The notes under the pieces: model-generated | The model's database searches: none | Told to the model about the DNA's origin: nothing | The model's input: only the letters and a program-made list of their open reading frames with translations | Translations under genes and position numbers: made by a program | Assembly (NCBI GenBank): GCA_024693045.1 | Contig: JAILLQ010000039.1 | Location: forward strand, 1 to 64,000 | Reading direction: 5' to 3' | DNA: 64,000 bases | DNA from: Treponema sp. | Lineage (GTDB): Bacteria; Spirochaetota; Spirochaetia; Treponematales; Treponemataceae | Shown: positions 28,124 through 36,015 of the stretch, in pieces | How the letters are laid out: every line of letters begins with the position of its first letter | How positions within the stretch are numbered: position 1 is the first letter of the stretch

Positions 28124-29080
28124 GTGAAAATACCTGTTATAGTTATTTTTGCACCAACTGCGTCAGGGAAGACTGCTCTTGCCGTAAATCTCTTCGGTAA
28201 GGACAGTCATCTTTTTTTTAAAGACTATAAGTTTGAACTATTGAGTGCAGATTCAGTACAAGTTTATAGAGGTCTCGACATTGGCAGTGCAAAACCCAGT
28301 CTGGAAGAAAAAAAAGCTTTAACTCACCATTTAATTGACATCTGCGAGCCAGATGAAGATTTCAATGTAAGTGATTTTGTTACTCTCTGCGATAAAAAAT
28401 GCCAGGAACTTTATCAGAAGAATATAATACCTGTTGTTCTTGGTGGAACTGGCTTTTATGTAAGGAATTTTATGATGGGGCTTCCTTCTACTCCTGAAGC
28501 TGATGAAAATACCCGTAATAGGATTCAGAAGCGTTTACAGGATGAAGGAAATGAAAAATTGTATAAGGAACTGCAGCTAATTGATCCTGAAAGTGCTGAA
28601 AAAATAAATGTTAATGATTCCTACAGGATTTGCAGGGCCCTGGAAATCTATTATTCAACAGGTAAAACTAAAAGTTCTTTTAAATTGAGTTCAAAAACAC
28701 GGGATAATTATAATTTCTGCACAATAATTCTGGATAGGGATAGGGAAGAATTGTACCAGAGGATAAATCAGAGGGTTGACCTGATGTTTGAAAAAGGTTT
28801 ACGGGAAGAAGTTCTTTCTCTGATAGATAAGGGGTTTTCTAAAGAAAGCCCTGCCATGAAGGCAATTGGTTACAGGGAATGGTTTAATTACGATTACGAC
28901 AGTCCTGAAGGTATTGAAAAAATTAAATATGAAATCAAAAGAAATAGCAGAAAGTATGCAAAAAAGCAGTATGTTTTTATGAATGATATTCCAGGTGCTG
29001 TAAAAGTTCAGATTTCCAATCAGGAAGAAGCCGAAAGGCTTGTATTTAAAATTGTTGAAAAATTTCTAAAAGAAAATTGA
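28124..29080 (+). CDS. miaA: tRNA dimethylallyltransferase
   Basis: MiaA adds an isopentenyl group to A37 of tRNAs reading UNN codons. The P-loop APTASGKT is at residues 10-17. It is followed by SADSVQVYRGLDIGSAKPS, with the conserved Asp, and by VVLGGTGFYVRNFM and the tRNA-binding region MKAIGYREWF. The start is GTG, 3 bp after the rpoZ stop, with no separate ribosome-binding site, so translation is probably coupled. The 318-residue length is normal. Confidence 0.93.
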   Translation: MKIPVIVIFAPTASGKTALAVNLFGKDSHLFFKDYKFELLSADSVQVYRGLDIGSAKPSLEEKKALTHHLIDICEPDEDFNVSDFVTLCDKKCQELYQKNIIPVVLGGTGFYVRNFMMGLPSTPEADENTRNRIQKRLQDEGNEKLYKELQLIDPESAEKINVNDSYRICRALEIYYSTGKTKSSFKLSSKTRDNYNFCTIILDRDREELYQRINQRVDLMFEKGLREEVLSLIDKGFSKESPAMKAIGYREWFNYDYDSPEGIEKIKYEIKRNSRKYAKKQYVFMNDIPGAVKVQISNQEEAERLVFKIVEKFLKEN

Positions 29081-29099
29081 TTTTCACGGCTTTTTACTA

Positions 29100-29128
29100 T
29101 TGACCTAAAATAAATTTTAGACAATAAT
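29100..29128 (+). promoter_or_regulatory. Predicted promoter of the bS22-like gene
   Basis: TTGACC (29100-29105), 17 bases, then AATAAT (29123-29128). It lies 32 bases before the GTG of the small basic-protein gene. Confidence 0.6.
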
Positions 29129-29160
29129 TAGTAACACTTTACTAGTAGAGGGGTGCCATC

Positions 29161-29250
29161 GTGCCTTGTGGAAAAAAACGAAAACGCCAGAAGATGGCGA
29201 CACATAAGCGTAAGAAGATGCTTAGAAGAAACAGACATAAGGCAAAGTAA
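29161..29250 (+). CDS. bS22/AURKAIP1-COX24-like small ribosomal protein, 29 residues
   Basis: A GTG-initiated 29-codon gene encodes a very basic peptide with the core KKRKRQKMATHKRKKMLRR followed by NRHKAK. This matches the pattern KKRRxKMxxHKxKKxLRRxR of the COX24/AURKAIP1 C-terminal family. Members include mitochondrial mS38 and the mycobacterial small-subunit protein bS22. It has its own promoter, an AGAGGGG ribosome-binding site 6 bases upstream and a strong terminator, so it is an independent transcription unit. The predicted role is binding rRNA in the 30S subunit. It is easily missed by gene finders because of its length. Confidence 0.85.
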   Translation: MPCGKKRKRQKMATHKRKKMLRRNRHKAK

Positions 29251-29276
29251 TTAATTACTTTGAAATGTCTTATAAA

Positions 29277-29316
29277 GACCGGGACAGTTTTTCAATTTGC
29301 TGTTCCGGTCTTTTTT
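29277..29316 (+). terminator. Intrinsic terminator of the bS22-like gene
   Basis: An 11-bp stem GACCGGGACAG/CTGTTCCGGTC (one G-T pair) with a 12-base loop is followed by six Ts. It lies 26 bases after the stop codon. Confidence 0.92.
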
Positions 29317-29342
29317 GTATTCAGATATAATGATTTTTAGAG

Positions 29343-31262
29343 GTGTTTATTACGTTATTATCGTCTATTAATTCGCCAGCAGACATAAAATCTCTTTCCT
29401 TTGACCAGCTTGATGCTTTGGCTGCTGAAATACGTAGAAGCATTATTGACGTTGTTGGTAAAAATGGTGGACACCTTGCAAGTAATCTTGGTCTGGTTGA
29501 ATTAACAATCGCCCTGCACAGAGTGTTTAACAGTCCTCAAGATGCACTTATTTTTGATGTAAGTCATCAGTGTTATACACATAAATTACTTACTGGAAGA
29601 TATTCAAAATTTTCTACTTTAAGGCAGAAAGACGGCTTAAGTGGTTTTACAAAGCAGAGTGAAAGTGTTCATGATTTTTTTGACAATGGACACTCTTCAA
29701 CTTCTATATCATCAGCTCTTGGGCTTGAAATGGCCAGAAAAATTTTGGGCAAGAGTGGAAAATCTGTTTGTATAATCGGAGACGGGGCTTTGACGGGTGG
29801 ACTTGCTCTGGAAGCTCTTTCAAATGCCGGGCAGATTTCGAAAAATTTGATTGTTATCTTAAATGATAATCAGATGTCAATTGATCAGAATACAGGGGCT
29901 ATTTCAAGGTATTTGAGCAGTCTTACAATGACCCGTCACTACCAGTCTTTCAGGCATAATATAGACTGGTTTGTTGAAAAGGTTCCCGGCATAAACAGAA
30001 TTCTTACTAAATTTGTTCACAGGTTCAAAAGAGGCTTAAAAGGCTTTTTGCTTTCAAATAACTTTTTTACAGATTTGGGTTTCGAATATGTTGGTCCTTT
30101 AAATGGTCATGACATTAGGGAACTTGTTTTACTTTTGAATAGAGTAAAACATATGAATAGACCTGTTGTAGTTCACGTAGTAACAAAGAAAGGTAAAGGT
30201 TATAGTCCTGCCGAACATAATCCGGAAAGGTTTCACGGTATAGGTCCTTTTATTACTACAGATGGTACCGTTGAAAAATTCGATAATGTCAGTTTTACAG
30301 AAGCCTTTAGTTCTTCTCTCATGGCTCTGGCAGAAAAGAGAAATGATATTGCATGTATTACAGCTGCTATGGCTAAAGGAACTGGACTTGCTTCTTTTGC
30401 CCGTCATTATCCGGATCGTTTTTTTGATGTTGGAATTGCAGAAGAGCACGCAGTTACTTTTGCAGGTGGACTTGCTAAAGGTGGAATTCTTCCTATCGTT
30501 TGTATATATTCAACTTTTATTCAGCGTGCTGTTGACCAGCTTATTCATGATATTTCCCTGCAGAATTTTAAAGCTATCTTTGTTTTAGACAGGGCTGGTG
30601 CCGTTCCTTCTGACGGAGAAACTCACCAGGGGATTTTTGATATTGCTTTATTTAGACCAATTCCAGGTTTAAGAATTATGAGTCCGGCTTCGGCCCGTGA
30701 CCTTGATTTGTGTCTGAATTATGCTGCAGAAAATGAAAAGTCTACAGTTATTCGCTATCCAAAAATGTCCTGTCCTACAGAACTTGATGTTTTTTCTAAA
30801 CCTGTAGAAGAAGGAAGGGGAATTTTGGTTCCTGCTTTTGAATATGAAACTTCTTTTGCTCCTGATGCTGATTCAGAAAGTATTTCCCGAACTAAAAAAA
30901 TTCTTTTTGTCTGCACAGGCGGAATGTTCTCTGAAGTTTTGAATGCTGGAAGGGCTTTGTCGTTCGATGATGTCATCGCTGATATTTATACTCTTCGCTT
31001 TATAAAACCTTTTGATTTTAATTATTTCCTTGATATCGCAAAAAAATATGAAGGAATTGTTTTTGTCGAGGATGGAATTATTACCGGAGGAATAAGTGAA
31101 TATTTGGCTTCTCTTTGTGCGGAATCTGGTATTACTAATTTCTGTGTAAAAGCCTTTCAAGAAAAATACTATCAGCAGGGAAGTCGTGCTGAAGTATGCG
31201 AAGAAGCAGGTCTTAGTCCTGATGAACTTAAAAAGTCAGCTTTGGAACTTATAAAAAAATAG
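29343..31262 (+). CDS. dxs: 1-deoxy-D-xylulose-5-phosphate synthase
   Basis: Dxs condenses pyruvate and glyceraldehyde 3-phosphate, the first step of the MEP isoprenoid pathway, using thiamine diphosphate. Motifs include FDVSHQCYTHKLLTGR, the ThDP site IIGDGALTGGLALEAL...ILNDNQMS and the pyrimidine-domain Glu in FDVGIAEEHAVTFAGG. The C-terminal transketolase domain is complete. The start is odd: the only canonical codon is GTG at 29343, which itself forms part of the ribosome-binding sequence AGAGGTG. The best-spaced codons after that sequence are ATT (29349) and ACG (29352). MiaA, nearby, uses the pathway's DMAPP product. Confidence 0.94.
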   Translation: MFITLLSSINSPADIKSLSFDQLDALAAEIRRSIIDVVGKNGGHLASNLGLVELTIALHRVFNSPQDALIFDVSHQCYTHKLLTGRYSKFSTLRQKDGLSGFTKQSESVHDFFDNGHSSTSISSALGLEMARKILGKSGKSVCIIGDGALTGGLALEALSNAGQISKNLIVILNDNQMSIDQNTGAISRYLSSLTMTRHYQSFRHNIDWFVEKVPGINRILTKFVHRFKRGLKGFLLSNNFFTDLGFEYVGPLNGHDIRELVLLLNRVKHMNRPVVVHVVTKKGKGYSPAEHNPERFHGIGPFITTDGTVEKFDNVSFTEAFSSSLMALAEKRNDIACITAAMAKGTGLASFARHYPDRFFDVGIAEEHAVTFAGGLAKGGILPIVCIYSTFIQRAVDQLIHDISLQNFKAIFVLDRAGAVPSDGETHQGIFDIALFRPIPGLRIMSPASARDLDLCLNYAAENEKSTVIRYPKMSCPTELDVFSKPVEEGRGILVPAFEYETSFAPDADSESISRTKKILFVCTGGMFSEVLNAGRALSFDDVIADIYTLRFIKPFDFNYFLDIAKKYEGIVFVEDGIITGGISEYLASLCAESGITNFCVKAFQEKYYQQGSRAEVCEEAGLSPDELKKSALELIKK

Positions 31263-31282
31263 ATTACAAGAGGGGAGATTTT

Positions 31283-32101
31283 ATGCCAGTTTTGCAGTTA
31301 AAAGACAGAATTGTAAAAAGTGAACTTCCTGCCTTTGTTATGGGAATCGTAAATGTTACTCCAGATTCATTTTTCAAGGATAGCCGAGGAGGGGTAGAAA
31401 GAGCCCTTGAGCTGATTGAAGAAGGTGCTGATATTCTGGATTTGGGTGCAGAATCAACTAGACCCGGAAGTCTTTATATTTCAGAGGATGAAGAAATAGA
31501 AAGGCTTATTCCTGTTATTACAGAAATTAGAAAAGTTAGTGATATACCTATCTCTGTTGATACCAGAAAGAAAAATGTAATGGAAAAAGCCTTTCAGGCA
31601 GGTGCCGACATTCTGAATGACATTTCTGCACTAGAGGATGACCCATTAATGGCGGACTTTTGTGCTAAAAATGAACTTCCTGTAATTTTGATGCATAAAA
31701 AAGGTATCCCATCTTCAATGCAGGATAATGTTGTTTCTGAAAATGCATTTAAAATCGTAAATGACTATTTAATTCAAAGGGCTGAATACGCTCTTTCTGC
31801 AGGAATTGCAAAGGATAAGATTATCCTGGACCCGGGAATCGGATTTGGAAAAGATTTAAAAGCCAATGTCGACTTGATAAAAAATCTATCTTCCCTGGGT
31901 AATAAAAAGTACCCGATTTTGATGGCTCTTTCCAGAAAGACCTGTATTGGACAGATGACAGGTAGAGAGGTAGAGGATAGACTAGCCGGCACTTTAGCTG
32001 CAGATCTACTTTCTGTTATTCGGGGTGCAAGTATGGTTAGGGTCCATGATGTAAAAGAAACAGTAGATACTTTAAAAGTCTTGAGTTATATTATTAGTTA
32101 G
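31283..32101 (+). CDS. folP: Dihydropteroate synthase
   Basis: FolP joins p-aminobenzoate to hydroxymethyl-dihydropterin diphosphate in folate synthesis and is the sulfonamide target. Signature 1 is MGIVNVTPDSFF at residues 20-31. Signature 2 is LDLGAESTRPGS near 52-63. Further motifs are SVDTRK, DILNDISAL, ILDPGIGFGKD and the C-terminal RVHDV. The 272-residue length is typical. GGGGAG lies 6 bases before the ATG, and the gene follows dxs by 20 bp in the same direction. Confidence 0.95.
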   Translation: MPVLQLKDRIVKSELPAFVMGIVNVTPDSFFKDSRGGVERALELIEEGADILDLGAESTRPGSLYISEDEEIERLIPVITEIRKVSDIPISVDTRKKNVMEKAFQAGADILNDISALEDDPLMADFCAKNELPVILMHKKGIPSSMQDNVVSENAFKIVNDYLIQRAEYALSAGIAKDKIILDPGIGFGKDLKANVDLIKNLSSLGNKKYPILMALSRKTCIGQMTGREVEDRLAGTLAADLLSVIRGASMVRVHDVKETVDTLKVLSYIIS

Positions 32102-32124
32102 AAAAAAATAAAAAAGGTGGAAAA

Positions 32125-32940
32125 TTGAAATCTATCGACAGCTTTATAGAAATTTATAATTTTTTGCGGCCTGTTATGGACGTTCTTATCTTAGCCTTTA
32201 TCCTTTACAAGGCCTATGAAGTTATCGTCAAAACAAATGGTATTCAGATTATTAAAGCTGGTGTTCTTGTTCTTGTAGCTTATGTAATAGCCATGATTCT
32301 TAGGCTTGATACTCTTTTGTGGATTTTTAACGGAATCGCACCTTTGCTTCTAGTAGGTTTTGCCATCGTATTCCAGCCAGAAATGCGAAAAATGGTTTTA
32401 AAACTGGGGCAAAACCAATGGTTCGCTTTTGGAACAAGATCAAAACACACCTATGTAGACTCTGTATTGATTGCTGCTGAAATGCTTTCAAAGCAAAAGC
32501 GAGGAATGCTTGCTGTTTTTTTGCGTCATACTAAGCATGAAGATATCGTACAGACCGGTACAAAATTGAATGCCGATTTGTCTTCAAGTCTTCTTGTAAC
32601 AATTTTCGGTATGGATACTCCTTTGCACGACGGAGCCTGTTTTATTCAGGGGGGAAAGCTAGTTTCTGCCGGCTGTTTTTTGCCTTTAAGTGAACAATAT
32701 GACATCAAAAAGACCTTTGGTACAAGACACCGAGCAGCCCTTGGTCTTTCAGAAATAAGCGATTCTGTAATTCTTGTAGTTTCTGAAGAGTCAGGAGCGC
32801 TTAGCTTGGCTTATGACTCAAAGCTTCATTATGACCTTTCAGTACCTGAAATTACGAAAATCCTTGAAAATCTCTTGGAAATAACACCTGATTCTTATAG
32901 CGTGGAGGATACTATCGATGAACATAAAAAAACTGACTGA
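32125..32940 (+). CDS. cdaA: Diadenylate cyclase CdaA (c-di-AMP synthase)
   Basis: CdaA makes c-di-AMP from two ATP at the inner membrane. Three N-terminal hydrophobic helices (about 14-36, 41-60 and 64-84) precede a DisA_N cyclase domain with the catalytic motifs DGA at 169-171 and RHR at 201-203 (GTRHRAALGLSE). The start is TTG with AAGGTGG immediately upstream. Overlap with the next gene, a YbbR/CdaR protein, reproduces the classic cdaA-cdaR pair. Nothing in the window shows a c-di-AMP receptor. Confidence 0.94.
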   Translation: MKSIDSFIEIYNFLRPVMDVLILAFILYKAYEVIVKTNGIQIIKAGVLVLVAYVIAMILRLDTLLWIFNGIAPLLLVGFAIVFQPEMRKMVLKLGQNQWFAFGTRSKHTYVDSVLIAAEMLSKQKRGMLAVFLRHTKHEDIVQTGTKLNADLSSSLLVTIFGMDTPLHDGACFIQGGKLVSAGCFLPLSEQYDIKKTFGTRHRAALGLSEISDSVILVVSEESGALSLAYDSKLHYDLSVPEITKILENLLEITPDSYSVEDTIDEHKKTD

Positions 32941-33937
32941 CGGTTTGATTGAAAACTGGCCTCAAAAAATCATTTGTATTGTTCTTGCAATCGTTCTCTA
33001 CGTTTTCAACAGAGTTTCAAGTCTTGAAAAAAAAGTTTTTACAGTTCCGTTAAAGGTAGAAGCTTCAGGGCTTATGATGCCGGCAAGCGAACTTCCTCGT
33101 TATATTAAAGTAACAATTCGTACAAAAGCAGAAAATATGCCATCTATTAACAGTTCAAGCGTATTTGCATCTGTAAATCTGGATGAATACACAGAATGTG
33201 GAAAGTATAGAATTCCTGTTTCAATTTCAATGAGTGAATCTCTTATGCTTTTAGATCCTCTTGAATACTCTGCAAAACCTGATTCTCTTGAAATTGAACT
33301 GGATACAAAGGAATTAGCTTATATACCGATAAAAGCCGCAATATCAGGAGAAGTAGAACACGGTTATACAATTTCAAATATTGATATAAGTCCTTCAACT
33401 GTAAAAGTTCTTGGTCCTGCAAAAATGATTGAAAAAACAAAGTTCATAAATACAAGAAAAGTTATCGTTTCAAATGCCGCTAAGAATTTTAGTCAGGAAG
33501 TAAAGCTAGACAATATAAATTCAAAACTTAGAGTTATACCTGAATCTGATTTCAGAGTTACTGTTACTGTAATACCTGCAACTGATTCAAAAACTTTTTC
33601 AGGAATCATTCCTTCTGTGGTAAACTTGAGTGAGGGGTTTTCAATTGACTCTGAAATTCCTTCTGTAAGTATAAAACTGACAGGTTCTGTAAATGGTCTT
33701 GAAAAGTTAGAACTTTCCCAAGATGCTCTTTATCTGGATTTTAAAGATATAAGTGAAGCCGGAACTTATGACCTTCCGCTTAATTTTTCGATTCCAAAAA
33801 GTTTTGCTATAGTTGAAAAATCTCTTGAAAGTGTAAATCTTTCTCTGGTTAAAAAAGAAGTTGTAGAAGAAAGCAGTGAAAATCCTGAAACAATAGATTT
33901 ACCTAAAGAAAATGTAGAAGAAAAAGAGGCAGAATGA
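32918..33937 (+). CDS. cdaR: CdaA regulatory protein CdaR (YbbR domains)
   Basis: This 339-residue protein has one N-terminal membrane helix (about 16-33, KIICIVLAIVLYVFNRVSS) and an extracytoplasmic region of repeated YbbR domains. Recurring patterns include VPLKVEASGL, IPIKAAISGEVEHGYTISNIDISPSTVKVLGP and INTRKV. The C-terminus is highly acidic (EEKEAE). CdaR modulates CdaA activity. It overlaps cdaA by 23 bp and acpS by 4 bp, so the three are translationally linked. Confidence 0.88.
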   Translation: MNIKKLTDGLIENWPQKIICIVLAIVLYVFNRVSSLEKKVFTVPLKVEASGLMMPASELPRYIKVTIRTKAENMPSINSSSVFASVNLDEYTECGKYRIPVSISMSESLMLLDPLEYSAKPDSLEIELDTKELAYIPIKAAISGEVEHGYTISNIDISPSTVKVLGPAKMIEKTKFINTRKVIVSNAAKNFSQEVKLDNINSKLRVIPESDFRVTVTVIPATDSKTFSGIIPSVVNLSEGFSIDSEIPSVSIKLTGSVNGLEKLELSQDALYLDFKDISEAGTYDLPLNFSIPKSFAIVEKSLESVNLSLVKKEVVEESSENPETIDLPKENVEEKEAE

Positions 33938-34308
33938 TTATAGGCATTGGTGTAGATATCACAAAGGTTTCACGATTTGAAAAATGGGTCAAAGAAAGTC
34001 ATATGATTTCCAGATTCTTTAACGAAAGGGAAAGAAATGATTCTTCTTCTAGTCAATCTGCCTGTGAACATTATGCTGCCCGTTTTGCTGCCAAAGAAGC
34101 TTTTGGAAAGGCTCTTGGAAGTGGAATAATAGGATTTGACCTTAAGGATATTTACATACAAAATGAAGCTTCAGGTAAGCCTTGTTTCTTTGTTGAAGGA
34201 AAGGCCCTTGAACTGTTAAAAAGTAAATGCGAAAATCCGATAATTCATGTATCATTGAGTCATGAGAAAGAATACGCTACAGCTTTTGTTGTAATAGAAT
34301 CGAGGTGA
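33934..34308 (+). CDS. acpS: Holo-[acyl-carrier-protein] synthase
   Basis: AcpS transfers phosphopantetheine from CoA to acyl carrier protein. The family motifs GIGVDITKVSRFEKW (Asp8) and FAAKEAFGKALG (Glu55) are intact, as is VSLSHEKEYATAFVV near the C-terminus. The 124-residue length is normal for the bacterial trimeric class. It starts in an ATGA overlap with cdaR. Confidence 0.94.
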   Translation: MIIGIGVDITKVSRFEKWVKESHMISRFFNERERNDSSSSQSACEHYAARFAAKEAFGKALGSGIIGFDLKDIYIQNEASGKPCFFVEGKALELLKSKCENPIIHVSLSHEKEYATAFVVIESR

Positions 34309-34310
34309 GT

Positions 34311-35201
34311 ATGGTATCTTCTTCAAGTAAAAAGAAAAATCAGGTAGAAAAGAAAAAGCCTGCTATATCATATTTTTCAAAGGATAAAATTATTTGCCCT
34401 GTTTGCAAAAAGAGCTTTGAAAAAGAAGTTATGCGAAGTGGTAACGGACGAATGATTGCAGGTGGACTTACAGATGATCTGCACCGAATTTTTGAGCCAT
34501 CTGCAAAATTTGGTCGTGTTTATCCTCTCATTTATGATATAGGAGCTTGTCCTAATTGTTATACAGCTCTTTTATGGCAGGATTTTACCGAAATCAAGAA
34601 AAAGGAAGATCAGGATAAGCTCTTTCAGACTAGAGATGAAAGAAAAGACAAGGTAAATATTGTTTTTCCACATTTTAATTTGAAACATGAAAGGTCTCTT
34701 TTTGACGGTTGTGCTTATTATTATCTAGCTTTGTTGACTTATTCCAAATTGAATCCAGATTTGCTTCCTACTATGAAGTCTGCTTTTCTTTCTCTTCGTC
34801 TTTCTTGGCTTACTCATGAACTTGATCTTGCTGTTCCTAACCACAACTTTCAATTTATTTCTGACGCAATGAAACGAAAGGCTCTTTTCTTTTATCAGCA
34901 GGCAATTATTTGTGAAACAAATAGAAGCGAAAAATCATCAACTTTAGGAAATTTTGGTCCAGATATGGATAAAAATTACGGCTGGGATGGTGTAATTTAT
35001 CTTAGTGGGCTTTTGGAATACAACTACGGTCAGCAGGATGATTTGCAGCTTAGATTGAAAAAATTAAGTGAATCAAAAACTGCAATAGCCCGCATTTTCG
35101 GATTGGGTAAATCTTCAAAAAATAAGCCGGGACCTCTTTTGGAAAAGGCCAGAGACTTGTACGACAAACTTTCAAAAGAAGTGAACGATGACGAATTTTA
35201 G
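34311..35201 (+). CDS. DUF2225 protein
   Basis: This cytoplasmic protein of about 296 residues belongs to DUF2225, whose function is not established. The N-terminal zinc-like motif CPVCKKSFEKEVMRSG is followed by the family pattern YPLIYDIGACPNCYTALL, giving two CxxC pairs. The remainder is helical with TPR-like spacing (LFDGCAYYYLALLTYSKL; ALFFYQQAIICETNR). I chose ATG at 34311, because GAGGTG precedes it and the in-frame GTG at 34305 belongs to that sequence. It lies between acpS and truA in the same direction. Confidence 0.82.
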   Translation: MVSSSSKKKNQVEKKKPAISYFSKDKIICPVCKKSFEKEVMRSGNGRMIAGGLTDDLHRIFEPSAKFGRVYPLIYDIGACPNCYTALLWQDFTEIKKKEDQDKLFQTRDERKDKVNIVFPHFNLKHERSLFDGCAYYYLALLTYSKLNPDLLPTMKSAFLSLRLSWLTHELDLAVPNHNFQFISDAMKRKALFFYQQAIICETNRSEKSSTLGNFGPDMDKNYGWDGVIYLSGLLEYNYGQQDDLQLRLKKLSESKTAIARIFGLGKSSKNKPGPLLEKARDLYDKLSKEVNDDEF

Positions 35202-35210
35202 GATTTTTTA

Positions 35211-36002
35211 GTGCGTAATATTTTACTTACAATTTCTTACGATGGCAGTGACTTTTGTGGCTGGCAGAGACAGGATCAGGGCGAAATAAAAAACACAATG
35301 AGAACTGTGCAGGGGGAAGTTGAAAAGGCTCTGGAAAAACTTCATAAGCAGGAAATAACTCTTTATGGTTCTGGTAGAACTGATAGTGGAGTCCATGCCA
35401 TGGCTCAGGCTGCTAACTTTTTTTCTCCTATTGATTCTATTCCTGTTGACCGCTATCCTCAGGCACTTAACTCTTTTTTACCACAAGATATAAGAATTAT
35501 AGATGCTGAAGAAGTTTCTGAAGATTTTAATGCCAGATTTAGTGCGACCAGTCGTGTTTACAGGTATTTCATCTGTCCAGAAAAGATTCAGGCAAGTCAG
35601 ACTCGTTATGCCTGGGCTGTTAATTATCAGCCTGATATTGACCGTTTGAACGTTCTTTCTTCCTGTCTTAGAGGTGAACTTGATTGTGCCAGTTTTGCCG
35701 CCAGCGGAGATGAAAGTCTTTCAACCTGCCGTTACATAAATAATGCTCATTTTTTTAAACAGAATGTTTTTCCTGATGGAAAAGAAATGCTCGTTTTTGA
35801 AATTGAAGCCAACGCCTTCTTATGGAAAATGGTCAGGACAATCACTGGAACTTTAATCAATTTAGACAGAACAAAGGCTCCTTTAGATTCAATGCAAAAA
35901 ATATTGCTTGCAAAAGACAGAAAAAAGGCAGGGGCAACTGCTCCTGCTCACGGGCTTTTTCTTTATAAAATCAATTTTGACGGAATTCGAGTTCATAAGT
36001 AA
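35211..36002 (+). CDS. truA: tRNA pseudouridine(38-40) synthase
   Basis: TruA isomerises uridines 38-40 in the tRNA anticodon arm. The N-terminal ISYDGSDFCGWQRQ and the catalytic motif GSGRTDSGVHA, with Asp58, identify it. The C-terminal FLWKMVRTITGTLI motif is also intact. The start is GTG without a strong ribosome-binding site, 9 bp after the DUF2225 gene, so coupling is likely. The length of 263 residues is standard. Confidence 0.94.
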   Translation: MRNILLTISYDGSDFCGWQRQDQGEIKNTMRTVQGEVEKALEKLHKQEITLYGSGRTDSGVHAMAQAANFFSPIDSIPVDRYPQALNSFLPQDIRIIDAEEVSEDFNARFSATSRVYRYFICPEKIQASQTRYAWAVNYQPDIDRLNVLSSCLRGELDCASFAASGDESLSTCRYINNAHFFKQNVFPDGKEMLVFEIEANAFLWKMVRTITGTLINLDRTKAPLDSMQKILLAKDRKKAGATAPAHGLFLYKINFDGIRVHK

Positions 36003-36015
36003 GTTATACTTATTT

